Assembly: GCA_029263715.1 (NCBI GenBank)
Contig: JAJUFP010000009.1
Span: 1-64,000 of the forward strand
Source of the DNA: Nitrososphaera sp.
GTDB lineage: Archaea; Thermoproteota; Nitrososphaeria; Nitrososphaerales; Nitrososphaeraceae
DNA: 64,000 bases
Direction of reading: 5' to 3'
The translations under genes and the position numbers were made by a program. Positions 1 through 9,446 of this stretch are shown one piece after another (position 1 is the first letter of the stretch; each line of letters begins with the position of its first letter). A model generated the notes under the pieces. That model made no database searches. It worked only from the letters and a program-made list of their open reading frames with translations, and was not told the origin of the DNA.

Positions 1-2
1 CC

Positions 3-203
3 GACGGGCCCGCTCTCACCCTGGATTCGGAAACCGGTATGAAACTCACGATACTTGAAAAGAATCCAAGCGACAAAGCTATTCCTTCAGAAAAGAATGT
101 AATTGAAAACCTTTCACCTAATGATAGCATGCTCCTTATATTTCAGTGTAAATATTGTAACTCGTTGGTTGCTGAATATTGCATTCCACGATTTTTCTAT
201 TGA
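3..203 (+). CDS. C-terminal end of an unidentified protein (5' truncated by window)
   Basis: Frame 3 is open from the window edge to the TGA at 201-203, giving about 66 residues. The stretch is mostly polar, and near its end it carries a CKYC pair followed by another Cys eight residues later. This could be part of a small metal site, but two or three cysteines prove little. The stop lies 7 bases before the next ATG, so the two genes could be cotranscribed. The family was not recognised, and the start is outside the window. Confidence 0.4.
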   Translation, partial: DGPALTLDSETGMKLTILEKNPSDKAIPSEKNVIENLSPNDSMLLIFQCKYCNSLVAEYCIPRFFY

Positions 204-209
204 ACAGAA

Positions 210-2459
210 ATGTTTGAACCTAAAACCCGAGGAAAAGATAGGACGAGGCAAAAAGGGTACCGGCGAACTTTAGGTGACATCACGGCTCATTTCCCAATTG
301 CTATAATTATTTTGGCTTACTTTCTCTCAAGCATTCTCCTTAATGCTCTCTACACCATGCCCCGTGCATACGCTCAAGAATCAGGAGGTGTTGCAGATAG
401 TTTCGGTGAATATAAAAACACGTGCTACGATGTGACGGTTAATTATCCTAAAAATTGGGTTTTGCAATCAGGAGATGATTGTTCAGAAATCACAACTTTC
501 GCCATTTTTGATGAAGCCTTTGAAACAAAAAGAGGAATGTTCGAAATTAAAGTGGTTCCTAGGCCTTACCCCGAAGTAATTGAAGACTTTGACGTATTGC
601 TGTTGTATTCAAATGATAGGATAAGTGAGGTAATTTATGAAGAAGATTTAACTTTTGAGATGCAGTCGACGCAGCTTCAGGAATGGCTTGACGAGCTTGA
701 GGAGGATTCAACTTTGCAGGAGAGAGGGGATTTTGTGGATCCTCTTGTGAACGCAATTTCACTTAAAGAAAGTTCTATGAGTATTTACTATTTTGAAAAT
801 GTTGATTTGGATAAGCGGACCCTTGATGTAGTAATGGAGAGCTTTGTTCTAGAAAACGATTATCTGTATATATTCAAACATTCTGAATTAACGGTCTCTT
901 TTCAAGACATCAAGACTTTGTATGAACGATTTCTTGACTTTTCAAAAGGGTTCTTCTTAAATAATATAGAAATAAGCACCTTCGAATCTGATGTGCCCGA
1001 AAAGATCGACTACAATGCAATAAATATGAAACTAGGCAATACGCCATCTGATATTGCCATTGATAACACTGGTGAGAAGATACTCTATATTGCAAACGAA
1101 ATTTCTAATTCCGTTTCAGTGGTTGATTTACAAACACATAAAGTGTTAGAAGAAATAGAAGTTGGAGAACGCCCCACAGGAATTGCTTTTGATACTTACA
1201 CCAACCGCATCTACGTTACTAATTCAGGATCTGACTCAGTTTCAATAATAGATGGCGTTACAAGAAAAGTGATCAACGATATTGATCTCAATTCAGGAGA
1301 TGTGCCAGTAGATCTAGTTATTGATCAATTAAATTCGTTGGTATTCGTTATCAATGAGGGCTCCGAGTCGGTTGCAGTAATTAAAGACACGAAAGTGCTG
1401 AGATGGGTAAAGGTGGGTGCCTGGCCGACCCAAATTGCGATCAATCCACATGTACACAAAGTCTATGTAACTAACAACGATGACGGCTCGGTCTCCATTA
1501 TTCGGTATAATCCGATATACGAGCCAGATCTTTATTCTAATTCTGATGCTTTAATAGGCGAGATAAAGACCGTAAAGACCGGACCGGATCCAGTTGGCAT
1601 AGCAATTGATCCTTTTAACAATTATGTCTATGTAGCTAATTCTAATTATTCTGATGAGGAATCAAAGGAAGGTTCTATCTCCATTATAGATGGGGTAGGA
1701 GACTATGAACTAGATGAAAAATTAGTAGAAAAGCCTATGTTGATCGCTTTTAATAAGAATACGGAAAGAATCTACTTTTCAACATTTTACGACAATATTT
1801 ACGAGTACGATGTTGGTTACGGGAACGACGTGCCGACTCTAAGTAGTATCACACAAATCAAGAATGAGGCTGGATTTTCTGTTCGGGATATGGTCCTGGA
1901 TCCCTCGGAAAATCGGATCTACATTATTAATGATGGATATCCATATTCTGGCCTTTATGAAATAATTGCAGAGGGCACTTCAATGGAGTATCTGGTGAAC
2001 GTGCATTATCAAGTCAAGATAGGTAATAACGATGTTCCCGCAGACTTGAAGGACATAATCTTGAAGTGTAATGGGGAAAAAATGAATTGGCTCAACAACA
2101 ACATAAATTCTGGAAGCTACATGAAATACAAATACGGAACGCCCATATCCTGCGAAGTCGAGGACTCTTTCATATTTAGCGGCGGAAAGATTTTGATGTT
2201 TGACTCATTCAAGAATGAGAAAGGAGTTACGATATCTGCGGTTGAAGCGACCCAGAACCTTGAAGTCACTGCAAACTTTCAATCTTTACCCGCAGATATT
2301 CTCTCGATTGCTGGAACTGCGATCGCCTCGCTTGCAGGCATTTACAAGTATGTACCTGTTTTCAGGAAGAAAATGCAAGGAATTGGAAAACGAATTCCGG
2401 GTGCTAAAAGTGCAGCGAACAAAATAATGGGTAGAAAACAGAAGGATGCGTCTTCATAG
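210..2459 (+). CDS. Secreted, membrane-anchored YVTN-repeat beta-propeller protein
   Basis: The 749-residue product starts with a basic stretch and one hydrophobic segment (about residues 28-48) ending in AYAQE, which reads as a signal peptide or anchor. A beta-sandwich-like part follows to about residue 260. Residues about 270-560 carry repeats of the YVTN type, with variants such as RIYVTNSGSDSVSIID and KVYVTNNDDGSVSII, as in surface-layer-associated propellers. A second hydrophobic segment near residues 690-710 is followed by a basic tail, so the propeller probably faces outside with the C-terminus inside. Codon use is more AT-rich than in the metabolic genes further on. Ligand and function are unknown. 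Confidence 0.85.
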   Translation: MFEPKTRGKDRTRQKGYRRTLGDITAHFPIAIIILAYFLSSILLNALYTMPRAYAQESGGVADSFGEYKNTCYDVTVNYPKNWVLQSGDDCSEITTFAIFDEAFETKRGMFEIKVVPRPYPEVIEDFDVLLLYSNDRISEVIYEEDLTFEMQSTQLQEWLDELEEDSTLQERGDFVDPLVNAISLKESSMSIYYFENVDLDKRTLDVVMESFVLENDYLYIFKHSELTVSFQDIKTLYERFLDFSKGFFLNNIEISTFESDVPEKIDYNAINMKLGNTPSDIAIDNTGEKILYIANEISNSVSVVDLQTHKVLEEIEVGERPTGIAFDTYTNRIYVTNSGSDSVSIIDGVTRKVINDIDLNSGDVPVDLVIDQLNSLVFVINEGSESVAVIKDTKVLRWVKVGAWPTQIAINPHVHKVYVTNNDDGSVSIIRYNPIYEPDLYSNSDALIGEIKTVKTGPDPVGIAIDPFNNYVYVANSNYSDEESKEGSISIIDGVGDYELDEKLVEKPMLIAFNKNTERIYFSTFYDNIYEYDVGYGNDVPTLSSITQIKNEAGFSVRDMVLDPSENRIYIINDGYPYSGLYEIIAEGTSMEYLVNVHYQVKIGNNDVPADLKDIILKCNGEKMNWLNNNINSGSYMKYKYGTPISCEVEDSFIFSGGKILMFDSFKNEKGVTISAVEATQNLEVTANFQSLPADILSIAGTAIASLAGIYKYVPVFRKKMQGIGKRIPGAKSAANKIMGRKQKDASS

Positions 2460-2618
2460 TTGACACGTAGAACAGGAACCAAAAGACATTCCTGCCTCGT
2501 GCTATGGTAGACTGCTTATATCTTGGTGGACGCTTTGACTGAAAGATTTCCTGAAAATCTAATAGACCTGTAGAACAGTCCCGGAGCAAGCCTTTTCTAT
2601 TTCAAATCTTTACAAACT

Positions 2619-4994
2619 ATGATGGACAGCCCCAGCCGAACAATATTCTACGAAGTAACGGGGACTGATATCAACGAGATAAAATCCACCACCACTTTGC
2701 GTACCTGGGATGTAGTGGTGGCCGGAAATCTTACAGCAACCACGCCGCTTCGGACCTCGGATCTTTTTTTCTATGACGCCGGAAAAGGGGTAATAAGGAT
2801 CTGCAAGATAGACGGCCAGAAGAATATCTATCTGTTAAAGCAGCACAACGTTACCAAGCGATGGGACATCGTTGTTCCCGGAACCTTCCGGGCTGGAGGA
2901 CAAAAGGAGGAGCTTTTGCTGTACGACAAGAACAACGGCGAGGCCAAGTTCGTGGAAATCAGCGCGCAGGGGGACCTTGTTACTTTTGAAAATTACGACT
3001 GGAGCGATGAATGGGACATCATCGTGTCCGGCCAGTTTAGCGGGCTGACATACGACGATCTCTTGTTTTATGACAAGGATACCGGTCATCTTAAAATCTA
3101 TGAGACTGAACTGGGCAAACTGACCAAGAAAAGGGTTGATACAACTGTAGAAAAGGGATGGGATAGCATAGTAACTGGATTTTTCATGACCAGCACGTAC
3201 ACTGACAACATCTTTTTTTACGACAAAGAAGGGAGAGGAAAGCTATTCAAGTACCTGTCCGGCGAACTGCAGCTGATAAAAGAATACTCCGGTCTTCCCG
3301 GGAACTGCGACATCGTAATTCCTGGAAGATTCAAAAGTACTGCCAATCCTGCAAATATTTTGTTTTACAACAGGGACGACGGGCTTGCAAGGCTGTTTGA
3401 ATTCAAGTATCCAACCAATAACCTGGAGAAATTCAAGGAGCACTCCTTTCCAAAATACCTGCATGCCCTGACTCCGGGAAATTTTGCTGGAAATTACTTG
3501 TCGTATACCGACTTGATGGCCTATGGCGTGCACAACAAGGCCGTCTATCTTAACTGGGGCGGATACATAGACACCAACTTTAATTTCTCTGAATTCTTTG
3601 AAAAAGAGCACACCATAATTATCTGGTTCATGCCGCAATTCCTGCATGCTGATTACCAGCCTATCGTTGCTGAAAACGGAGCCGGTAGATACTTTATCGG
3701 AATCGGAAATTACCAAACCGGAAACCTCATACATAACAAAGACCATGGCAAACAATACAACAAAGCCGGCGATCCAGTCCTGTTTCTTGAAATAGGCAAC
3801 CAGAGCAAGACCTATCTGGCAAAAGGCCTGAAAGAAGGTTCATGGCACCAGTTAGCTGTAGTCAAAAGAAATGACGCCTTCAAACTTTATCTGGACGGCC
3901 AGTATCAGCAGCCAGTCATCATTGAAACAGAGCAAGGGATAGACCCCTACGACCCGGGTGTTATTGTAGACAAGGCAAAAGTCGCCTTGCCGGACCAGGA
4001 TATCACCATATCCTCCATTACTTCTGACAAGCCTTCAGGGACGCTCAGGTTTGGCAGACGAACCACGGGCTTTGAAACCACATTGCAGGCCTACGGATTG
4101 ATCGATGAAGTTGCTATCTCCAATAGAGCATTAAATGAAAGCGAATTGCAGGCTATTTACAACGACAAGAGGCTGGAAGGCAACGAAGGCTGGCTGATGG
4201 CATACTGGTCTTTTGATTTTCCAGTCCCAATAAACGAGGGTAAATTCCGGGTCTGGAAATTAAGCATGCGTGGTGCTACTGCGTCTGCCGGTGGAAGTCC
4301 GATCCCCATATGGACCTCGGTCTCTTCAGGAAAGAGCTCCAACAACGATTCAAGGCTCTTTAACGATCCTGATATCATCATGAAGAGCCACGTTATTGTA
4401 GAGCTGCCATTCAAGACCAACGAGCCGTGGCGGGTTCAACAGGGTATGAATGTAGACCTGGGAAGTCATCTGGGCAGTTCAGCGTTCTGCTACGACCTGG
4501 TTCTGGCCGGCGAAAACGACGGAGATTACCCTGATGGGACACCGTACGCCCCGGTCTACGCTCCAAAAAACGGCAAGGTAATAGAATACAGAAAGGATCA
4601 CGAAAGCCAACTTCGGGAGGCCAACAAAGTCACGCTCAAGATCAATGAGAACAGTGTCCTGTCATTCCTTCACCTTGCAAAGAACTCGCTGGCCAGCACA
4701 ATTACCGGTGGAACAGTTGTTGACGAAGACCCGAATAAAGAAGGCGATGAATACTATGTCTTTGCAGACCCGGACGCTCCATTGATGAATGCCGGGGATT
4801 TTGTTGGAAAGGTGGGCCCAAGTGCAGCACACCTGCATTTTGGGGCACGCGCTACCATAGATCCTTATGCAGCTGCTCAGTCTGCCACGGTGCCTCTGGC
4901 ATTTTCAAACTACAAGATACTCGTGGGCGCTGGAAAATGGAAGCACGTTGTAGCCGGCTTTCTCAAGAAAAATGACATAATAATAAAAGGATGA
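2619..4994 (+). CDS. Beta-propeller / LamG / M23-peptidase-like multidomain protein
   Basis: The 791 residues hold three recognisable parts. Residues about 25-290 contain five or more blades, each with a WDxxVxGxF strand and an LLFYD-type loop, resembling FG-GAP/VCBS propellers. Residues about 320-520 are LamG-like (SWHQLAVVKR, YLDGQY, LIDEVAISNRAL). Residues about 610-760 look like an M23/LytM metallopeptidase: H617 and D626 in SHLG...CYDL, then H738 and H740 in HLHFG, would supply the zinc ligands. No signal peptide is visible at the ATG, so either export is unconventional or the protein is intracellular. Archaeal walls lack murein, so the substrate is unknown. Confidence 0.75.
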   Translation: MMDSPSRTIFYEVTGTDINEIKSTTTLRTWDVVVAGNLTATTPLRTSDLFFYDAGKGVIRICKIDGQKNIYLLKQHNVTKRWDIVVPGTFRAGGQKEELLLYDKNNGEAKFVEISAQGDLVTFENYDWSDEWDIIVSGQFSGLTYDDLLFYDKDTGHLKIYETELGKLTKKRVDTTVEKGWDSIVTGFFMTSTYTDNIFFYDKEGRGKLFKYLSGELQLIKEYSGLPGNCDIVIPGRFKSTANPANILFYNRDDGLARLFEFKYPTNNLEKFKEHSFPKYLHALTPGNFAGNYLSYTDLMAYGVHNKAVYLNWGGYIDTNFNFSEFFEKEHTIIIWFMPQFLHADYQPIVAENGAGRYFIGIGNYQTGNLIHNKDHGKQYNKAGDPVLFLEIGNQSKTYLAKGLKEGSWHQLAVVKRNDAFKLYLDGQYQQPVIIETEQGIDPYDPGVIVDKAKVALPDQDITISSITSDKPSGTLRFGRRTTGFETTLQAYGLIDEVAISNRALNESELQAIYNDKRLEGNEGWLMAYWSFDFPVPINEGKFRVWKLSMRGATASAGGSPIPIWTSVSSGKSSNNDSRLFNDPDIIMKSHVIVELPFKTNEPWRVQQGMNVDLGSHLGSSAFCYDLVLAGENDGDYPDGTPYAPVYAPKNGKVIEYRKDHESQLREANKVTLKINENSVLSFLHLAKNSLASTITGGTVVDEDPNKEGDEYYVFADPDAPLMNAGDFVGKVGPSAAHLHFGARATIDPYAAAQSATVPLAFSNYKILVGAGKWKHVVAGFLKKNDIIIKG

Positions 4995-5119
4995 CGGATT
5001 CTGTTATCCTGCAAAAGCTGCTTCCAGTCCCGACGGGCTCACCAAAATGTCAAAAAAGATAGACGTAACGTTCATGATAATCAATACGCCATCGGTTTTA
5101 TACAAAAGTCATCAGAAGG

Positions 5120-5893
5120 CTAACTTACCTCGAGCTTTTGCCCAAGCAAAACATCAGAATATGCAAATTCATTTCTCATGATTGCATCAGCGTATTTCGG
5201 AAATGTACTCTTGTCGATACAAGAACCATGCATTGGAAAGACCATACGCGGCTCCATTTTTACTAGTCGTCGGGTAGTCTGTCTAACAGGACCTTCGCTT
5301 GCAAAAATTCCGGCTGCTTTATAAAGAGCGATCATGCTCTCCGATAGATCATCTGAGACTGTGGGTTTGTTATCGCCCGGTTGAATGAACAGGTCAGACG
5401 TAAACAACGATTTTGTGGTATCCTCAAAAATCATCATACTGTCCCAGTGGTGGACATGCGGCGTCATTATGAATCTCAGCGTTCTTCTTCCTGTTTTGAT
5501 GGTCTCATTATCCCAGAAGGAAATATGATTTACAGGTACATTATTCCATCCAACCAAGTTCAGTTTGGAGCTAAGATCGCTGCATAACAGCTTCACGCCG
5601 GGAGTCTTCAGAAACTCCATTCCACCCCATTCATCACTTTCAAAATGCAGGAATGCCACATACGATAATTTGTCTAGTGAAATTATTTCCCGAACTTTTT
5701 CTTCGACTCTTTCGTACAACCCTATGGGCCCGGTATGGATCAGAGTGGGTTTCTCATCATTGATCAAAAACTGGTTAAAGGTAATTCCAAATTCCTTAAC
5801 AAATCCGGATATCCTGTAAATTCCATCAGTGATCTCGGACACACTGACAGGGGAATCTTTTGCAACGTGATAGTCTCTGCTAACTTCAGGCAT
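5120..5893 (-). CDS. Metallo-beta-lactamase-fold protein of the flavodiiron (ODP/ROO) type
   Basis: The 257-residue single-domain protein has the diiron ligand pattern of rubredoxin:oxygen oxidoreductases: H83-x-E85-x-D87, a histidine cluster at 146-149, D167 in FTSDLF and H222 in FPMHGS. In flavodiiron proteins this domain reduces O2 or NO, with electrons from a fused flavodoxin. Here the flavodoxin domain is absent, so an external flavoprotein partner would be needed, or the domain serves as an oxygen/NO sensor. A TATA-like element at 5917-5924 lies about 27 bases ahead of the ATG, which supports this start and a leaderless message. Confidence 0.8.
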   Translation of the reverse strand: MPEVSRDYHVAKDSPVSVSEITDGIYRISGFVKEFGITFNQFLINDEKPTLIHTGPIGLYERVEEKVREIISLDKLSYVAFLHFESDEWGGMEFLKTPGVKLLCSDLSSKLNLVGWNNVPVNHISFWDNETIKTGRRTLRFIMTPHVHHWDSMMIFEDTTKSLFTSDLFIQPGDNKPTVSDDLSESMIALYKAAGIFASEGPVRQTTRRLVKMEPRMVFPMHGSCIDKSTFPKYADAIMRNEFAYSDVLLGQKLEVS

Positions 5894-5916
5894 AAAGAAA
5901 GTAAATTGAAGCGAGC

Positions 5917-5924
5917 CTTATAAG
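5917..5924 (-). promoter_or_regulatory. TATA box of the ODP-type gene
   Basis: On the minus strand the sequence reads CTTATAAG, centred about 27 bases before the ATG at 5893. This is the spacing expected for a leaderless archaeal gene. Confidence 0.5.
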
Positions 5925-5963
5925 CAGCATGTCCGAGCGGTTTAGGTATTTCCTGCCGGGTCA

Positions 5964-6713
5964 TCACCAGCGTCTAACTATTGCATAGCCGCTGGCTATT
6001 TCAAGGCCTGCACTGTCGTATGCGACCCAGTCAAAACTCTGGATTGGCGGCCCCTTTTGATAAAGCCTGATGGCCGAGTTTTCTCCCGGCTCAATTGGGT
6101 TGCTTAACGTGTAAAAGACAACCCGGTTACCGTTGTCAATCTCTCCTCTCCAGCTCTTTGGCAGTTTAAACAGATCGATGTCTGCATCAGCAAAGACCGC
6201 CAACTCCCAGATGGCGGTTGTGGAATAGTTTGCATTTGAAATGGTTATTACAGTCATGGTAAAATTGCCGGCTAGCCGGTTCTTTGCGCCGACTGTTACA
6301 TCTGCAAATCCAGAAATCGGCTCTCTTAGAAAGAAGCTCTTGGGGCCGTCCCTCTGGTCCTTGTACTCGACATACACGTTGAATATCCCAGATTCCTTCA
6401 GCGATGAAAGGGGCACATAACGCAGAAAATCACACCCCTGCAGTACTGTCTCTCGCTGGTATGCAATCTCGTTGTTCTGGTTGTAGATAAAGATAGTCAC
6501 ACTGCCAAGCTCTTCAGAGCATCCATGCACAGCACCGCCAAGTATCAACGCTTCGTTTCTTTCATACCCGGAAAAATTGTAATCAAGTATCCCCCAATCT
6601 ATGAATTGCTCAACGACGCCATCATTCTGGCCCTCTGCCCTGATGACGGAATGAAGGGGTATCAGCAGGCCCAAGAGCAAAAGGACACCGGCAATCCAAG
6701 CAGAACTCGACAT
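5964..6713 (-). CDS. Secreted or anchored protein of unknown function
   Basis: The chosen ATG (6713) gives 249 residues starting MSSSAWIAG, with a single hydrophobic helix (residues 5-24) ending at RAEG, a probable signal peptide or N-terminal anchor. A TATA-like TCTATAAG about 25 bases upstream supports it over the longer reading from 6788. The rest is rich in beta-strand patterns, with NxT/NxS sites and two cysteines, and looks like one or two Ig-like extracellular domains. It is convergent with nothing and divergent from the nitroreductase gene. The family was not recognised. Confidence 0.7.
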   Translation of the reverse strand: MSSSAWIAGVLLLLGLLIPLHSVIRAEGQNDGVVEQFIDWGILDYNFSGYERNEALILGGAVHGCSEELGSVTIFIYNQNNEIAYQRETVLQGCDFLRYVPLSSLKESGIFNVYVEYKDQRDGPKSFFLREPISGFADVTVGAKNRLAGNFTMTVITISNANYSTTAIWELAVFADADIDLFKLPKSWRGEIDNGNRVVFYTLSNPIEPGENSAIRLYQKGPPIQSFDWVAYDSAGLEIASGYAIVRRW

Positions 6714-6815
6714 CTGCAGTATTTTACAAAATCTTATAGATAAACTTCCGGTCTTGCGTTGAAAAGATTTAAGACATTTGCAAGCCAACTAGGTTGCAGC
6801 CAGAACAAAGGGTGA

Positions 6816-7331
6816 ATGATGGTGGACACCTTTGAATGCATAGCAACCAAACTTGATGTAAGGGATTTTGCACAGAAAGAGGTTCCTTCCGAGATAAAGT
6901 CGAGGATTCTGGAATCTGCCCGGCTGACAGGCACGGGGCTAAACACCCAGCACTGGCGGTTTGTCTTGGTGCAGAACAAAGACAACCTCAAAAAACTGGC
7001 TGAAGACAGTACAAGCGGCGGCTGGGTTTCAGGCGCAAACTTTGCAGTAATCGTGCTTACCAACCCAAAATACCGGTTCCATTTGATCGATGCTGGAAGG
7101 GTGGTACAGGATATGCAGCTGGCCGCATGGAATCATGGCGTGGTTTCATGCGTATTTACAGGCATCAAAGAAGAAAAACTTCGGAATGACTTTGGCATAC
7201 CTGACGAGCTTAGCCCCTCCATAATCGTGGGTTTTGGATACCCTGCCAGAACCATCAAAGGCAGGAAGAATCGCCTTCAGCTTGACGAACTTGTCTTTTA
7301 CGAAAAATATGACTCCTCAAGAACAGCATGA
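6816..7331 (+). CDS. Nitroreductase-family FMN oxidoreductase
   Basis: The 171 residues fit the short nitroreductase fold. RDF near the N-terminus and TGTGLNTQHWRF (about residues 37-48) match the FMN phosphate and isoalloxazine contacts. RVVQDMQLAAWNHGV and the GFGYPAR stretch match the later FMN-binding and dimer segments. Such enzymes move electrons from NAD(P)H to nitro compounds, quinones or flavins, and the real substrate cannot be read from sequence. The protein is somewhat shorter than the usual 180-220 residues. ATG codons exist at 6819 and 6816, and the choice does not affect the domain. Confidence 0.85.
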   Translation: MMVDTFECIATKLDVRDFAQKEVPSEIKSRILESARLTGTGLNTQHWRFVLVQNKDNLKKLAEDSTSGGWVSGANFAVIVLTNPKYRFHLIDAGRVVQDMQLAAWNHGVVSCVFTGIKEEKLRNDFGIPDELSPSIIVGFGYPARTIKGRKNRLQLDELVFYEKYDSSRTA

Positions 7332-7479
7332 TGGTTCAGAGGGCCGTTGCAAGGTATGCTTAACGCAGATGTGGCTCTTTTTGGTCCCAGAGTACAGCGG
7401 GCCTACCAATTATGAAGGCAGGAAGATTGACAGAGATTCTGGAGACCGATGACAGAAATCAACTCTTTTAAAATTTTAC

Positions 7480-8058
7480 GTGCTTTATATTGTACACTCG
7501 AGTTGGTTGTTGTTCATGTTTGCCGCTGTACACAATCTAGCAAGATTCTGGCAAAGGTACGAGAACCTGAACCTGAAGGTAGCGTTCTTTCTGGTATCTT
7601 TGCAGCTGATACACCTCTACTGGCTTACTGCAGATGTTGTCGTCAAGCGGATAACCGGAGAGAGCGCCTTTGTCCTGTCACAGAGCGGACCCGTTTTACT
7701 ACTTTTTGTAGTGATCGACTACATCGAGATTCCTGCCCTGATAACAGGCCTGGCATACTATTCTCTGAGCATATACAATCATCGAAAAGGATCTGCAAAG
7801 AACGCCCTGTTTCTTGCAATGCTTGCTGTGCAGGTCTTTCACATATTCTGGCTCACTGATGAGGTGGTGTACGATGTGTTTAGCGGATCTAGCGCGATTG
7901 AAATTCCATACTATGCTGCATGGATAGCGATTCTTATCGACTATCTGGAGTTGCCAGTCATTGCAGACCTCTTTTACAGGACGTTTATCAAGCGTGAACG
8001 AGAAAATCAAGGAAAACTAGGTGAGTGGAAGTCAAGTCTCTACAAAACGCGTTATTAG
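7480..8058 (+). CDS. Polytopic membrane protein with internal duplication
   Basis: The product has about 192 residues and five or six predicted helices. Two halves of roughly 70 residues repeat one another: an HxxWLTxxVV helix (H45/W48 and H121/W124), then an IDYxExP helix (D80/E83 and D154/E157). Charged and histidine residues at the same places inside both membrane halves suggest a pseudo-symmetric site for a metal, heme or ion. The start is uncertain: GTG at 7480 opens the frame, but a TTTTAAAA box at about 7466-7475 would place transcription nearer the ATG at 7516. It matches no family I can name. Confidence 0.75.
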   Translation: MLYIVHSSWLLFMFAAVHNLARFWQRYENLNLKVAFFLVSLQLIHLYWLTADVVVKRITGESAFVLSQSGPVLLLFVVIDYIEIPALITGLAYYSLSIYNHRKGSAKNALFLAMLAVQVFHIFWLTDEVVYDVFSGSSAIEIPYYAAWIAILIDYLELPVIADLFYRTFIKRERENQGKLGEWKSSLYKTRY

Positions 8059-8251
8059 CAGACCTGCTGAATGGAATACTAAGGGGGTCAATTATTGAGC
8101 TGAGATGTACCAAATTGATTGCTTTCATTGTGGGGCTTTGCAAGCCCAGTTGATGTCCTTAATATCTATACAAGAGAATGGGTATCAAGATAATACTTGA
8201 ACAAGAAGTCCAAACATTATGATAAAGTAATTGGCACTTGTATTCTAGACT

Positions 8252-9322
8252 ATGGGTGCAGAGAGCGGGAAAAGCAAGTCCAGAAATACGGCGATAGTGG
8301 TGGCTATAGTCACAGGCGTATCCATAGCAATTGCTGCAGGAGTCATTATTAATGCCACTTTTCCTAGAAACACCTTTTCGATCGATGTGATAAATCCGCC
8401 CCTGTCTGCCGACATAATTATCCCTGCAGGTGCTAGCGATCCATATGGAAACGCCACCTTCACTCCTAAGGAAGTTACCGTTGTCCTTGGACTCAACAAT
8501 ACCGTTGTTTGGGTCAACCAGAATAACAATCCGGAAACCATCGTAGGCAGGGGAAACTTACCCGGCGACTTTGGCAGGGTGCGAAACTTGATTCAGCCTG
8601 GAGAAAGCTGGGCGTACACCTTCACGGAAGAAGGTACATACAACTACTTTAGCGATATCCATCCGTGGCTTCAGGGAACGGTTGTAGTAAAAAGTGTTCA
8701 AGATCAGGATGTCTTGATTTATAGAGAAAGATTGGCGATGACGATAGCGCTATCACAGCCAGAGGTAGAGAAAGAGCTTTACAACGTACTTACTTATGAT
8801 ATCGACTATGAATGGCGCGATAATAATGTAGATCACGTAACATTAACAACTTACGGCTCCCTAATTGTAGAGCCTCTCTACGGCGATTATGATGATAGCT
8901 TTGATAGGCAATACCAATCTGACACTGTCAGAATCGATGTAAGCGAGCTAAACAATGCCACAGGCTACAAGGAAACTTTTCGTGAAAACAAAGTAATTCA
9001 AGTCGACATCGACAGGAGGACTAACGAGATAATATCAATCCGCGCGCAGCCAGTACCTGACAAGATTGTGACTACCGGCTTTACTGAGGGACAAAAGAAA
9101 GCGCTGTCTATAGCTTTGTCTGACAATGACGTGAGAAATATCGTTAGCAACAACCAGTTCTTCCTGGCATCTATACGCGAGACCGGAGTAGGATTCGCAG
9201 AAGGTTGTGGAGAAAATGAATGTTCACTGGTGGGTCTTGCCTTGGCTTCTTCAGAGCGTCTTGGAATACACACGGCCGTTATACTCAATACAAGAACAGG
9301 AGAAGTAATTGATTTGCGCTGA
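8252..9322 (+). CDS. Membrane-anchored cupredoxin-like protein lacking most copper ligands
   Basis: The 356-residue protein has one N-terminal helix (about residues 13-33) and then a plastocyanin/azurin-like domain (about 60-148). The fold landmarks are clear: FTPKEVTVVLGLNNTVVWVN and GTYNYFSDIHPWLQGTVVV. Of the four usual type-1 copper ligands only H137 remains. The first His is E95, the Cys is S134 and the Met is L140. Copper binding and electron transfer are therefore unlikely in the normal way. The C-terminal 200 residues are not recognised. They resemble PepSY-like alpha/beta segments only loosely and include a CGENEC motif. Confidence 0.8.
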   Translation: MGAESGKSKSRNTAIVVAIVTGVSIAIAAGVIINATFPRNTFSIDVINPPLSADIIIPAGASDPYGNATFTPKEVTVVLGLNNTVVWVNQNNNPETIVGRGNLPGDFGRVRNLIQPGESWAYTFTEEGTYNYFSDIHPWLQGTVVVKSVQDQDVLIYRERLAMTIALSQPEVEKELYNVLTYDIDYEWRDNNVDHVTLTTYGSLIVEPLYGDYDDSFDRQYQSDTVRIDVSELNNATGYKETFRENKVIQVDIDRRTNEIISIRAQPVPDKIVTTGFTEGQKKALSIALSDNDVRNIVSNNQFFLASIRETGVGFAEGCGENECSLVGLALASSERLGIHTAVILNTRTGEVIDLR

Positions 9323-9446
9323 ATTTATGGCAACATCTGGTACCCTGGAATCTATTTTTATAGTACCTCTCTTACAAAACGATGATGGATTTCTTTGCTA
9401 TTGTTCAGACAACGTTTCGGCCTAGTCAAGAATTGGGGGGCGTTTT

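Noticed and set aside
5926-5960. tRNA-like D-arm sequence (GTCCGAGCGGTTTAGG)
   Set aside because: No anticodon stem, T arm or matching acceptor strand follows. The next bases are the end of a gene on the other strand. A tRNA remnant cannot be excluded but is not supported.
7331-7479. Short frames between the nitroreductase and the duplicated membrane protein
   Set aside because: They have no domain pattern, promoter or ribosome site. The stretch looks like an ordinary intergenic region.
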